DNA of 11,500 nucleotides from Candidatus Krumholzibacteriia bacterium (lineage in GTDB: Bacteria; Krumholzibacteriota; Krumholzibacteriia; LZORAL124-64-63): positions 1 to 11,500 of the forward strand of contig JAUUYW010000072.1 in assembly GCA_030590265.1 (NCBI GenBank). The letters are read 5' to 3'. The notes under the pieces are model-generated. The model was not told the origin of the DNA. It worked only from the letters and a program-made list of their open reading frames with translations, and made no database searches. Position 1 is the stretch's first letter. The number at the start of each line of letters is the position of its first letter. A program made the translations under genes and the position numbers. This document shows positions 1 through 7,493 of the stretch, piece after piece.

Positions 1-1
1 C

Positions 2-311
2 TTACCGTCGGAAACAGGCCAGTCGCGAAACCAATATCTGGCTCGGCTTTCAGAATCAGGGGAGGAACTGACTAGGTATTGTGAAGCCCAGACGGTGATG
101 GATTTTTCTGCCCTTAAATTCGTGGAAAAAGAGTTGTTGCCGGCCTTCTTTTTGGCCAACACCGTGGAAAATGAAGGCAGGGCGTTCCGGGTGAAATAGA
201 AAGGGATCTGGAGACCTATGATACATTTGCTCCGGACGGAACCTTGATTTTGGGGAAGATGAAGAAGTGGCCGCTATGGAGATTTTCTATTGCCAGATGG
301 TTGACAAGTAA
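2..311 (+). pseudogene. 3' remnant of an unrecognised protein gene, broken by two apparent frameshifts
   Basis: The window opens inside what looks like a coding sequence. One frame is open from base 2 to a TAG at 197-199 and contains protein-like sequence such as MDFSALKFVEKELLPAFF. The frame one base back then reads EIERDLETYDTFAPDGTLI (about 193-249), and the next frame back reads FGEDEEVAAMEIFYCQMVDK from 249 to a TAA at 309-311. Both switches are in the same direction and fit single-base losses, one near 180-197 and one at the TTTTGGGG run at 248-255. The joined product is acidic and continuous in character. I do not recognise the family. It could be a decaying gene or an intact gene with two sequence errors. 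If the frames are coincidental, only the 2-199 fragment would be coding. The next gene starts 40 bases downstream on the same strand. Confidence 0.42.
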
Positions 312-350
312 ACTGAATTACCGATACAGGGTCCAGCTCTCGGAGGACAA

Positions 351-1694
351 ATGCAGACACCAAAATACCTGGTTCTTTTCGGTTTGCTGATGTTTGCATT
401 CATGGGCAGTTGCGCTAAAGCGGACCCTCATGCCTCACGGGTTTTCATTGATTGGGTTCGCGAACAAGCCATCATCATTGATAGTTTCGAAACCTCCCTT
501 CCCGAACAATCCACGTCATTATTCCAACAGGCTCGAGTAGTCGGTCTAGGTGAAAGCCGGCACGATTCCCGAGAGCAGTGTCTCTTAAAAAGTTTGCTGA
601 CCCGTCATCTGATCGAAGTCCAGGGATACCGCACCTTCATCCTTGAAGAAAGCTTTCCTCATGCAGAACTGCTCAACCAATATGTCATCACTGGTCAGGG
701 CGATCTTCGGGACATCCTGAACCGTCTGGCAGGATGGTATCTCTGGGATACCGAGGAAATGGTGGAGCTTATCCAATGGATCCGGAATTTCAACGAAGGG
801 CGCCCAGAAAACGAAAAAGTCCACTTCTACGGAATGGATATCACTGCGCCTGCTTTGGGTGTGCTGGAAATCCTTGATTCGTTGGCCGCTGCGGGTGTGG
901 AAACTGCTTTGGACCCTGAAAAACTTGGCCTCGATTTGCAGGCGGGCAACATGTGGCCAACAACTTGGCAGCGATATGGCGAGTTGTCGGAGGAACGGCG
1001 GAGCGAACTCGGCAGGAATTATTCTGATTTGATCAAAACAATCGAAGAGGGGAGAGGGGCGATTGTTGCATCATCCTCTTCCACTGGGGAATATGAGCGA
1101 ATGTTGCTTCTGGGCGAGATTGGACGAATCGGGAACAACCTGTTCTCTTCGGCCGACAGAATAGACGGTGGAGTGGTTCGGGAACAAGGAATGACTCAAA
1201 TCGTTCTCTGGATTCTTGAGCACGAAAGGCCCGGTGAAAAGGCCATCATTTGGGCTCATAATTTGCACGTGGCCAAGAGTCCATTCCGAGCCCCTGGTTT
1301 TGCAGAGGGTGAACTCGAACCGATGGGTATGCTGTTGCAGGAAGAGTTGGGGGATCAATATTTGGTCATTGGCGGCACCTTCGGAAAAGGGGCATACCCA
1401 GCGAATGTTCCACCGGGAGAGCGGGACTTTGCAAAGGTCTCGGCCGATGTTTTGGACGGGGCCCTCGCGGAAGTGGGATTGTCCAATTTCCTCATTGACC
1501 TGCGACCAGCCCAAAAGATTCCCGATGTGGCTGGTTGGCTGCAAGTGGAACGTGAATGCCGGGCACAAGAGATGATGGCTGTGATGGTGACGAGTTCATT
1601 CTTCGATATGGTGTACTTTGTCGAAGAAATCACGCGCTCGCAGCCAACTCCTTTGGCGTTAAGGCGTTATCAGTCACTTGGCCGGCCGGATTAA
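351..1694 (+). CDS. Erythromycin-esterase-family lipoprotein (Ere/EreA-like fold), substrate unknown
   Basis: A 447-residue protein. An N-terminal hydrophobic segment (about residues 5-20) ends in M18-G19-S20-C21, a slightly atypical lipobox, so the protein is probably lipid-anchored outside the cytoplasm. Family signatures in order: VVGLGESRHDSRE (63-75) with E68 and H71, matching the GExxH active-site loop of Ere enzymes; the acidic FILEESF segment (96-102); GWYLWDTEEMVELIQWIR (128-145); HFYGMDI (158-164); and IIWAHNLHVAK (299-309) with H303 and H306. In characterised erythromycin esterases the GExxH residues and the later His belong to the lactone-hydrolysing site. Family members have diverse and mostly unknown substrates, so macrolide hydrolysis should not be assumed. 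The usual GEATHG is GESRHD here. A good ribosome-binding site (GGAGG, 342-346) supports the ATG at 351. The gene lies 142 bases before the fucosidase on the same strand; a functional link is unproven. Confidence 0.85.
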   Translation: MQTPKYLVLFGLLMFAFMGSCAKADPHASRVFIDWVREQAIIIDSFETSLPEQSTSLFQQARVVGLGESRHDSREQCLLKSLLTRHLIEVQGYRTFILEESFPHAELLNQYVITGQGDLRDILNRLAGWYLWDTEEMVELIQWIRNFNEGRPENEKVHFYGMDITAPALGVLEILDSLAAAGVETALDPEKLGLDLQAGNMWPTTWQRYGELSEERRSELGRNYSDLIKTIEEGRGAIVASSSSTGEYERMLLLGEIGRIGNNLFSSADRIDGGVVREQGMTQIVLWILEHERPGEKAIIWAHNLHVAKSPFRAPGFAEGELEPMGMLLQEELGDQYLVIGGTFGKGAYPANVPPGERDFAKVSADVLDGALAEVGLSNFLIDLRPAQKIPDVAGWLQVERECRAQEMMAVMVTSSFFDMVYFVEEITRSQPTPLALRRYQSLGRPD

Positions 1695-1729
1695 TTGTTT
1701 TTCAGGGAAACCCTGCTTCTTACCGGCCA
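1679..1729 (+). terminator. Nested inverted repeat at the 3' end of the esterase-like gene, possible terminator
   Basis: TGGCCGG (1679-1685) can pair with CCGGCCA (1723-1729). Between them lies a smaller perfect hairpin, CAGGG-AAA-CCCTG (1703-1715). The 5' arm sits in the last codons of the esterase-like gene. There is no U-rich run right after the outer stem, so it is not a textbook intrinsic terminator. It may only help end transcription or protect the mRNA 3' end. Confidence 0.25.
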
Positions 1730-1735
1730 GCAACA

Positions 1736-1763
1736 TTCTCCGCGGCACAACCCAATTTATGAT
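1736..1763 (+). promoter_or_regulatory. Weak candidate promoter for the fucosidase/N-glycanase operon
   Basis: TATGAT (1758-1763) is a good -10 element. TTCTCC (1736-1741), 16 bases upstream, is a poor -35 match. A start near 1770 would leave a leader of about 67 bases before the ATG at 1837. This is the best candidate in the 142-base gap after the esterase-like gene; read-through from that gene is the alternative. Confidence 0.28.
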
Positions 1764-1836
1764 ATAACTCCTCGGTTTTTGTGGTAGCCTGTCCTTCAAA
1801 TCCATCCTGATTGCTATTCTGGAGGAGAGAGACAAT

Positions 1837-3324
1837 ATGTGGAAATTCACAACTTTCCTGGCCCTGCTACTATGCATTGGAGCCTCTTCGGTTGCCTTTT
1901 CCGAAGAATCCGACCGCTACGTCCCTGAAACCGACCCTTTGGTCCTGGAAAAACTGGACCAATGGCAGGATCTGAAGTTCGGCCTGCTCATGCACTGGGG
2001 CGCCTACAGCCAGTGGGGCATCGTGGAGTCCTGGTCTCTCTGCCCCGAAGATTATGGCTGGTGCGAGCGCAAGAAAGGCGAGAATCCGCAAGATTATTTC
2101 GCCTACAAACGCGAATACGAAAACCTCAAGAGCACCTTCAATCCTGTCCAGTTCGACCCGACTCTCTGGGCCGAAGCCGCAGCCGCAGCAGGCATGAAAT
2201 ACATGGTATTCACTACCAAACACCATGACGGTTTTTGTATGTTCGACAGCCAGGAAACCGACTACAAAATCACCGACAAAGGCTGCCCCTTCCACACCCA
2301 CGAAAAGACCGATGTGACCAAGGCTATCTTCGAAGCCTTTCGTGGTGAAGGCATGTGGACGGGTGCCTATTTTTCAAAACCGGACTGGCACAACGAATAC
2401 TACTGGTATCCCTACTTCCCACCCCTGGACCGCAATGTGAATTACGACCCGCAGTTGTACCCCGAACGTTGGGGGAACTTTGTTCAGTTTACTCACAACC
2501 AGATCATGGAATTGATGAGCAACTACGGTCAGGTGGATATTCTCTGGCTGGATGGGGGTTGGGTCGCCAAGGAAACTCCTGAGAGTATCCGGCAATGGTA
2601 TGCAAACCATATGGAAAACAATCCAAGCGGTTTCATAAAGCACGGCATCGTCAATCAGGATATTCGCATGGATGAGTTGGTGGCCAAAGCGCGCCAAAAG
2701 CAACCCGGCCTGATTGTGGTCGACCGGGCTGTGCCTGGAAAGAACCAGAACTACCTGACGCCGGAAAATCGGGTGCCCGAGAAGGAACTGCCTTTTCCCT
2801 GGGAGTCCTGCATCATTGCGGGCGGCAGCTGGTCGTGGGTGCCGAACGCCAACTACAAATCCGTCCGCGAGACGGTGCATTTGCTGGTGGATATTGTGGC
2901 CAAGGGTGGTAATTTGCTGCTGAACATCGCGCCTTCTGCAGAGGGTACCTGGGATGATGGAGCCTACACCATGCTGAAAGGAGTGGGCGAATGGATGGAC
3001 GTCAACGATGAGGCCATCTACGGCACTCGCGCCATTGCTCCTTACAAGGCGGGTCAGGTCTGCTTCACCCACAAACCTGCTGAAGGGACTGTCTACGCCA
3101 TCTACCTTGCCGACGAACAGGCGACTGCCATTCCGGCGACGATCATGGTGGAGGGGGTCGTACCTGTTTCCGATGCTCAAATAACCATGCTCGGAATGAA
3201 GGAGAACCTGGAGTGGAAGCGCCAAGACAATGGTTTTTCCGTTTCCATTCCTGCATCGGTCCAAAACAATCCACCTTGCATCGATGCCTGGGTTTTCCGC
3301 ATTTCGGAAATCGAGGGGAGCTGA
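1837..3324 (+). CDS. Secreted alpha-L-fucosidase, glycoside hydrolase family 29
   Basis: This 495-residue enzyme should remove alpha-linked L-fucose from glycans by a retaining mechanism. A signal peptide spans about residues 1-22, so it acts outside the cytoplasm. GH29 landmarks: KFGLLMHWGAYSQWG (47-61); MVFTTKHHDGFCMFDS (123-138) with H129, H130 and D131; GAYFSKPDW (176-184); and QVDILWLDGGWV (232-243), where D239 is the expected catalytic nucleophile. NYLTPENRVPE (305-315) and PWESC (321-325) hold Glu candidates for the acid/base. KGGNLLLNIAPSAEG (357-370) is the usual end of the TIM-barrel domain, followed by a short C-terminal beta domain. The length is normal for a GH29 without extra modules. 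A strong ribosome-binding site (GGAGGAGAG, 1821-1829) supports the start. Only seven bases separate its stop from the N-glycanase start, so the two are very probably co-transcribed. Linkage specificity (alpha-1,2, -1,3/4 or -1,6) cannot be read from the sequence. Confidence 0.95.
   Translation: MWKFTTFLALLLCIGASSVAFSEESDRYVPETDPLVLEKLDQWQDLKFGLLMHWGAYSQWGIVESWSLCPEDYGWCERKKGENPQDYFAYKREYENLKSTFNPVQFDPTLWAEAAAAAGMKYMVFTTKHHDGFCMFDSQETDYKITDKGCPFHTHEKTDVTKAIFEAFRGEGMWTGAYFSKPDWHNEYYWYPYFPPLDRNVNYDPQLYPERWGNFVQFTHNQIMELMSNYGQVDILWLDGGWVAKETPESIRQWYANHMENNPSGFIKHGIVNQDIRMDELVAKARQKQPGLIVVDRAVPGKNQNYLTPENRVPEKELPFPWESCIIAGGSWSWVPNANYKSVRETVHLLVDIVAKGGNLLLNIAPSAEGTWDDGAYTMLKGVGEWMDVNDEAIYGTRAIAPYKAGQVCFTHKPAEGTVYAIYLADEQATAIPATIMVEGVVPVSDAQITMLGMKENLEWKRQDNGFSVSIPASVQNNPPCIDAWVFRISEIEGS
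3313..3320 (+). promoter_or_regulatory. Ribosome-binding site of the N-glycanase gene, inside the end of the fucosidase gene
   Basis: GAGGGGAG lies within the last codons of the fucosidase. It is 11 bases from the ATG at 3332 and 17 from the in-frame ATG at 3338. It favours 3332 and argues against the longer in-frame start at 3230, which would put an unrelated 34-residue extension before a clear signal peptide. The tight spacing suggests translational coupling. Confidence 0.6.
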
Positions 3325-3331
3325 TCCACAC

Positions 3332-6073
3332 ATGGTCATGAAGTCCACCTTGCTGTGCGCCATCGTTTTTTCCGCGAGCGCTCTCTGTTTTCTCGGAATC
3401 ACAGCTTATCCAGCTCTGGCTGAAGCCCCACCCGATACGCTGGTGGTTCAAACCTTCACTTTTGCCGACATAGAAAACCGTCGGGGCACTTTCGAGTTTC
3501 CCACCGACGACCAGAGTCGGCAGCGCATCCTCATGCACTACACCCTGAAGTGCGACGAGGCCACTGTCGGAGACCCTTACCCTTGTGGTGAGTGGGATGT
3601 CACCACCCACACCCTGATTCATGTCCACACCGGGCAGATGGACTCAACACTGCTAACCCATCCCTCCTTCAAGGTGGAAGGGGAAGCGCCCGACAATTTC
3701 TCCTACAGCGAGCAACCCCGGTTCCACTACTTCACCTCCTGGTCCGAAACCGATGTCACCGGCAAAGACGACCGCTACCTGCGTTTCTCCGGCACCGATT
3801 GCATCACCGTGCCGCCGGCGGCTTTGGCATCAGTCGACTCAAGTTTGACCATCACCTTCTGGATGCGTGGCGCCTTGAGCCAGCCGCAAAACGATCATGT
3901 GGTGGAAGCGAGCGATCGCGGCGGGCGGGTGGTCAATATTCACCTGCCTTGGGGAACTGGCACAGTCTATTGGGATGCCGGCGGTCGGCTGGGTGGCAAC
4001 AACAACCGGTTGACCAAGCAGGCCGCACCCGGTGAATTCAAGGGTCGCTGGAACCACTGGGCTTTCACCAAGGATGTTCGCACCGGTGAGATGGCCATCT
4101 ACCTCAACGGCGAGCTGTGGCACCAGGCCGGCAACATGACCAAGGTCATCCCGCCCATTGATAACTTCACCATCGGCGCCAACATCAATCACAACGGCGG
4201 TTGGTATGCGGGCGACCTGGATGAGGTGCGCATCTGGGATGTGGCTCTTGACCAGCAGACCATTGCTACCTGGCGGAACCAGATTATTACCGCCGAGCAT
4301 CCTGCGTATGAACACCTGCTCGTGGAATATCGCTTCGATGGGATTCAAACGTCGGGTGATTCCGAGGACAATCGCATTGTCGACTCCTCGCGGCATGGGC
4401 ACCACGGGGTCAGCTATGGCCAACCCCAGGTTCGTCCTCACGGTTTGCGGGATCGCGGTGATGCCAAACCCAGCCTGCAGGCGGTTTTGCATACCGACAG
4501 CATCCCTGCCCCGCGTATCAGTGTGCAGCTGTACGAGAACGAAGCGGAACCCGAGACCATGACCCGAGTTCTGGATGTCTGGCCGGCCCACGACTCCTGG
4601 TATGATGCCGACGGCAACCTGCTGGAGGAGAAAACCATGGACGAGCCGGTGGTCCTGGAACAGAAAACCCGGTCATGGTACGGCGAACCATTCGAGAAAA
4701 TCGAGACCTACGAACTGGCTCGTTTCATCACGCCTTATGGCAAGCGCCTCGACCTCGGCGAAACGGGTTTCACCTGGATCTACGATGTGACGGACTACGC
4801 GCCGCTGCTGCAGGGCACGGTCGATCTGCAGGCGGGCAATACTTTTGAACTGCTGGACCTGAAGTTTGTTTTTATCGGGGGCACCCCGCCTCGTGAGGTG
4901 CGCAAGGTGCGCAACCTTTGGCCCATGGCCGATTTCAGTTACCGTGATCTTGTGGACGATGTGAAATTGCAACCGGTGGTTCTGCAGGCGGATCCTGATG
5001 CGGCGGGCTACCTCGTTCGCTCGCGTATATCGGGTCATGGCCACTACGGTCCGGAAAACTGCTGCGAGTGGGACGCCAAGGATCATTTGCTGCTGGTGGG
5101 CGGGATTGAGCGCTTCCGATGGACCGTTTGGCGGGATTGCGGCATGAACCCTGTTCATCCCCAGGGCGGAACCTGGCAATTTGATCGGGCTGGCTGGTGT
5201 CCGGGCACCTTCGTCGATACCTACGATCATGAACTGACGCCTTGGTTGCAGCCTGGCGATCAAGTGGCCCTCGATTACACAGTGGAACCTTACGATCCTG
5301 ACAACGGGGAAGCTGACGGTCGTTTCGTGGTGGCCCATCAGCTCTTTACTTACGGGCTGCCCAGTTTTGAGAGGGATGCAGCAGTGATAGACGTGATTGC
5401 GCCCTCGAATCATAGTGAGTATCTCCGGCTGAATCCGGTTTCCAATGAGGTCATGATTCGCCTTCGCAACCTGGGTTCCGAGACCTTGCACTCCCTGCGC
5501 ATCGAATACGGCCTGGAGGGAGGCAAACGCCAACGCTTCGACTGGGAAGGTGAACTGAAATTCCTGGCATCCGAGATTGTGGTTCTGACACCGCCGGATT
5601 GGAGTGGAATGGAGCAGGGTTCGCACTTCACCGTCAACATCGAAAAACCCAACGGGAAGAAGGATCAGCAGAGCAGCAACAACTTTCTGACCGTGCCGGT
5701 TGCCACGCCGCAGTTGTTACCTTCGGAGTTCATTGTCGAAGTTGAAGCAACTGGTTTTGGGCGGGCGGCTGAAAACAGCTACACCATTGCTGATCGCCAT
5801 GGAAATGTGGTCGCTTCCCGTGAACTTTTCGAAGACGACAAGACCTACCGGGACCGCATCCGCCTGGAGCCCGGCTCCTACACGTTTGTATTTAAAGATA
5901 CCGAAGAGGATGGCCTCATTCGCCACTGGTGGCTGCGCGGTTCAGAGCCCGAGAAGATGGGGGAGAATGGCGCCTTGAGGATTCTGGATTCCGAGGGCGA
6001 ACTGCTGATCGACCTGGGTTACGATTTTGCCGAGAAACGAACAATGCACTTTTTTGTGGGTGCGCCGAACTGA
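3332..6073 (+). CDS. PNGase F-like peptide-N-glycosidase with an inserted LamG domain
   Basis: A 913-residue secreted protein (signal peptide about 1-31). PNGase F-type enzymes cleave the bond between asparagine and an N-glycan. Residues 37-100 match the start of the PNGase F N-terminal domain: GTFEFP (52-57) and CGEWD (85-89), where D89 aligns with catalytic Asp60. That domain resumes only at YELARFITPYG (460-470) and DVTDYAPLLQG (485-495). Between them sits a LamG/concanavalin A-like module (about 146-335; FWMRG, WNHWAFTKD, MAIYLNG, LDEVRIWDVAL) plus a linker. The C-terminal PNGase domain (about 521-680) has SRISGHGHYG, CCEWD (577-581; E579 aligns with Glu206) and DRAGWCPG (618-625). A matching Glu118 is not evident. 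An Ig/CARDB-like region (about 685-790) and a beta-rich C-terminal domain (797-910, with PGSYTFVFKDTEEDGL) follow. No sorting tail is present. The upstream fucosidase is in the same operon. Family assignment is strong; activity is inferred. Confidence 0.9.
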   Translation: MVMKSTLLCAIVFSASALCFLGITAYPALAEAPPDTLVVQTFTFADIENRRGTFEFPTDDQSRQRILMHYTLKCDEATVGDPYPCGEWDVTTHTLIHVHTGQMDSTLLTHPSFKVEGEAPDNFSYSEQPRFHYFTSWSETDVTGKDDRYLRFSGTDCITVPPAALASVDSSLTITFWMRGALSQPQNDHVVEASDRGGRVVNIHLPWGTGTVYWDAGGRLGGNNNRLTKQAAPGEFKGRWNHWAFTKDVRTGEMAIYLNGELWHQAGNMTKVIPPIDNFTIGANINHNGGWYAGDLDEVRIWDVALDQQTIATWRNQIITAEHPAYEHLLVEYRFDGIQTSGDSEDNRIVDSSRHGHHGVSYGQPQVRPHGLRDRGDAKPSLQAVLHTDSIPAPRISVQLYENEAEPETMTRVLDVWPAHDSWYDADGNLLEEKTMDEPVVLEQKTRSWYGEPFEKIETYELARFITPYGKRLDLGETGFTWIYDVTDYAPLLQGTVDLQAGNTFELLDLKFVFIGGTPPREVRKVRNLWPMADFSYRDLVDDVKLQPVVLQADPDAAGYLVRSRISGHGHYGPENCCEWDAKDHLLLVGGIERFRWTVWRDCGMNPVHPQGGTWQFDRAGWCPGTFVDTYDHELTPWLQPGDQVALDYTVEPYDPDNGEADGRFVVAHQLFTYGLPSFERDAAVIDVIAPSNHSEYLRLNPVSNEVMIRLRNLGSETLHSLRIEYGLEGGKRQRFDWEGELKFLASEIVVLTPPDWSGMEQGSHFTVNIEKPNGKKDQQSSNNFLTVPVATPQLLPSEFIVEVEATGFGRAAENSYTIADRHGNVVASRELFEDDKTYRDRIRLEPGSYTFVFKDTEEDGLIRHWWLRGSEPEKMGENGALRILDSEGELLIDLGYDFAEKRTMHFFVGAPN

Positions 6074-6087
6074 TCGGCCACCCCGGT

Positions 6088-6124
6088 TTGCTCTTGATTT
6101 TGCTCTCGATTAGTTGCTCTCGAT
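6088..6124. repeat. Three imperfect copies of an 11-base repeat between convergent genes
   Basis: TTGCTCTTGAT (6088-6098), TTGCTCTCGAT (6100-6110) and TTGCTCTCGAT (6114-6124) lie in tandem across the stop codon of the minus-strand fucosidase, in the 36-base gap between convergent genes. They encode or closely follow its terminal I-E-S-N residues. This looks like local slippage or duplication. No hairpin terminator is visible in this gap. Confidence 0.6.
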
Positions 6125-7465
6125 AACGGTGCCACCATCCCTATACAGGGCAATGGGTTCCTCCAACTCAATGGCCAGCACGGTCACTTCCTCGTCGAGC
6201 ACATTTTCCGGGACATCCACATAGATTATTCCAGGTACGGTGCTCCAGGATAGCTTCATCTTGATGTCCCAATTCAGCTCAACATCTTTCCCCACCACGC
6301 GAACAGACTTCACCGGGTTGACGATCCCTTTCAGCATCAAAGGGCCGATGGGTTGATGGGTGATGTACAAGTACAGGGTGGAACGATCGGCGGATAGGGC
6401 CGTGGGACCGTAGTAGTGTCCAGCCGGCAGACCCGCGTTGGTGCCGTAAATGGCCTCGGCGTGCTTGCCCGTCCAGCGTCCCAAGTCCTTGAGGATGGTC
6501 ACCTGTTCGGGGCAGATGGTGCCGTCTGCCTGGGGTCCGATATCGAGCAGCAGATTGCCACCCATGCTGATGCATTCCACCAGAAGCCGGATGATCTGGT
6601 TGGTGCTTTTGTAGTTGTGATCGTCTTGCTGGAAACCCCACGAGGTGTTCATGGTCATGCACAATTCCCAGTAGGGGGCCTCGGGCTTGGTGATGGGGAC
6701 GCCTTGTTCGGGAGTTGCGTAATCGCCGTAGCCTTGCAGACGGGAGTTGATGATGGTGTTCGGGTTGTCTTTCAGCAGGAACTCCCTGATCTGGGGGGCC
6801 TGCCACTGCTCTGCCGAATGTTCCCAGTCGCCGTCGAACCAGAAAAGGTCTGGCTGGTAACGTTGGGAAAGTTCTTTGATCTGGCCGTGATTCGATTTGG
6901 TGAAGGCAGCCCAGCGTGTGGGGTCGTTTTCGTAGCGTTTTTTGTTGCGCAGGAAATTTGGGTATTTGGGATCGGACCAGTCTATCAGGGAATAGTACAA
7001 GCCTACTTTGAGACCCTGGTCGCGCAGGGCTGAAACATAAGGCGCAATGAGGTCGCGTCCGGCAGGGGTTCGATTGACCACGTTCAGGTTGGTTTGCTTG
7101 CTGTCCCACAGTGCTACGCCGTCATGGTGTTTGGCGGTCAAAACGGCGTACCTGGCGCCGCTGTTCTTGATCAATTCCGCCCAGTGTTGTGGATCGTACT
7201 GATCGGCGGTGAAACCGTTGAGTTGCGCCATGTAGTCTTCATGGGTGATGTGGCCATTGTGGAAAGACCAGCTTTCACCCACACCGTTGACAGCGTAAAT
7301 GCCCCAATGGATGAAAATGCCCAGCTTGGCTTCCTTGAACCAGCGCATGCGTTCGCCATTGAGGTGGGAATCTTGTTGGGCGGGGGGGAGAGAATCAGCT
7401 TTGGCTGTTTCAACTGGAATCTGAACGAATGCCAGGAAAACCAAGGTAAGGGCCAAGATGCGCAT
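6110..7465 (-). CDS. Second secreted alpha-L-fucosidase, glycoside hydrolase family 29
   Basis: A 451-residue GH29 enzyme clearly distinct from the one at 1837. A signal peptide spans about residues 1-23, ending in AKADS. Landmarks from the ATG at 7465: KLGIFIHWGIYAV (47-59); VLTAKHHDGVALWDS (108-122) with H113, H114 and D115; VGLYYSLIDW (154-163); PDLFWFDGDW (205-214) with D211 as the expected nucleophile; GDYATPEQ (247-254) with E253; YWELCMTMNTSWG (265-277) with E267; and GGNLLLDIGPQADG (302-315). A C-terminal beta domain follows. A TTG codon directly upstream (7468) could also start it: the weak GAAAGG ribosome-binding site sits about 8 bases from TTG and 11 from ATG. It faces the operon tail to tail and follows the alpha/beta hydrolase on the same strand with a 109-base gap. 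It probably complements the first fucosidase on a different fucose linkage; that is inference. Confidence 0.95.
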   Translation of the reverse strand: MRILALTLVFLAFVQIPVETAKADSLPPAQQDSHLNGERMRWFKEAKLGIFIHWGIYAVNGVGESWSFHNGHITHEDYMAQLNGFTADQYDPQHWAELIKNSGARYAVLTAKHHDGVALWDSKQTNLNVVNRTPAGRDLIAPYVSALRDQGLKVGLYYSLIDWSDPKYPNFLRNKKRYENDPTRWAAFTKSNHGQIKELSQRYQPDLFWFDGDWEHSAEQWQAPQIREFLLKDNPNTIINSRLQGYGDYATPEQGVPITKPEAPYWELCMTMNTSWGFQQDDHNYKSTNQIIRLLVECISMGGNLLLDIGPQADGTICPEQVTILKDLGRWTGKHAEAIYGTNAGLPAGHYYGPTALSADRSTLYLYITHQPIGPLMLKGIVNPVKSVRVVGKDVELNWDIKMKLSWSTVPGIIYVDVPENVLDEEVTVLAIELEEPIALYRDGGTVIESN

Positions 7466-7493
7466 CAATGTTTCAGCCTTTCTATATTGAACT

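Noticed and set aside
351..1694. Naming the first gene a macrolide-resistance gene
   Set aside because: Only family-level motifs match. The active-site loop differs and the protein is an exported lipoprotein, so a resistance call is not supported.
3230..3331. Longer N-terminus for the PNGase-like protein starting at 3230
   Set aside because: It would overlap the fucosidase by about 95 bases and put 34 unrelated residues before a clear signal peptide. The ribosome-binding site at 3313-3320 fits 3332 instead.
2374..3402. Long minus-strand reading frame of about 340 codons
   Set aside because: It is antisense to the GH29 fucosidase, which has full family motifs. The antisense product is rich in His, Arg and Pro with no recognisable domain, no ribosome-binding site and no signal.
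4673..5626. Minus-strand reading frame of about 317 codons
   Set aside because: It lies wholly antisense to the conserved PNGase domains and has no family features. GC-rich coding DNA often gives such open complementary frames.
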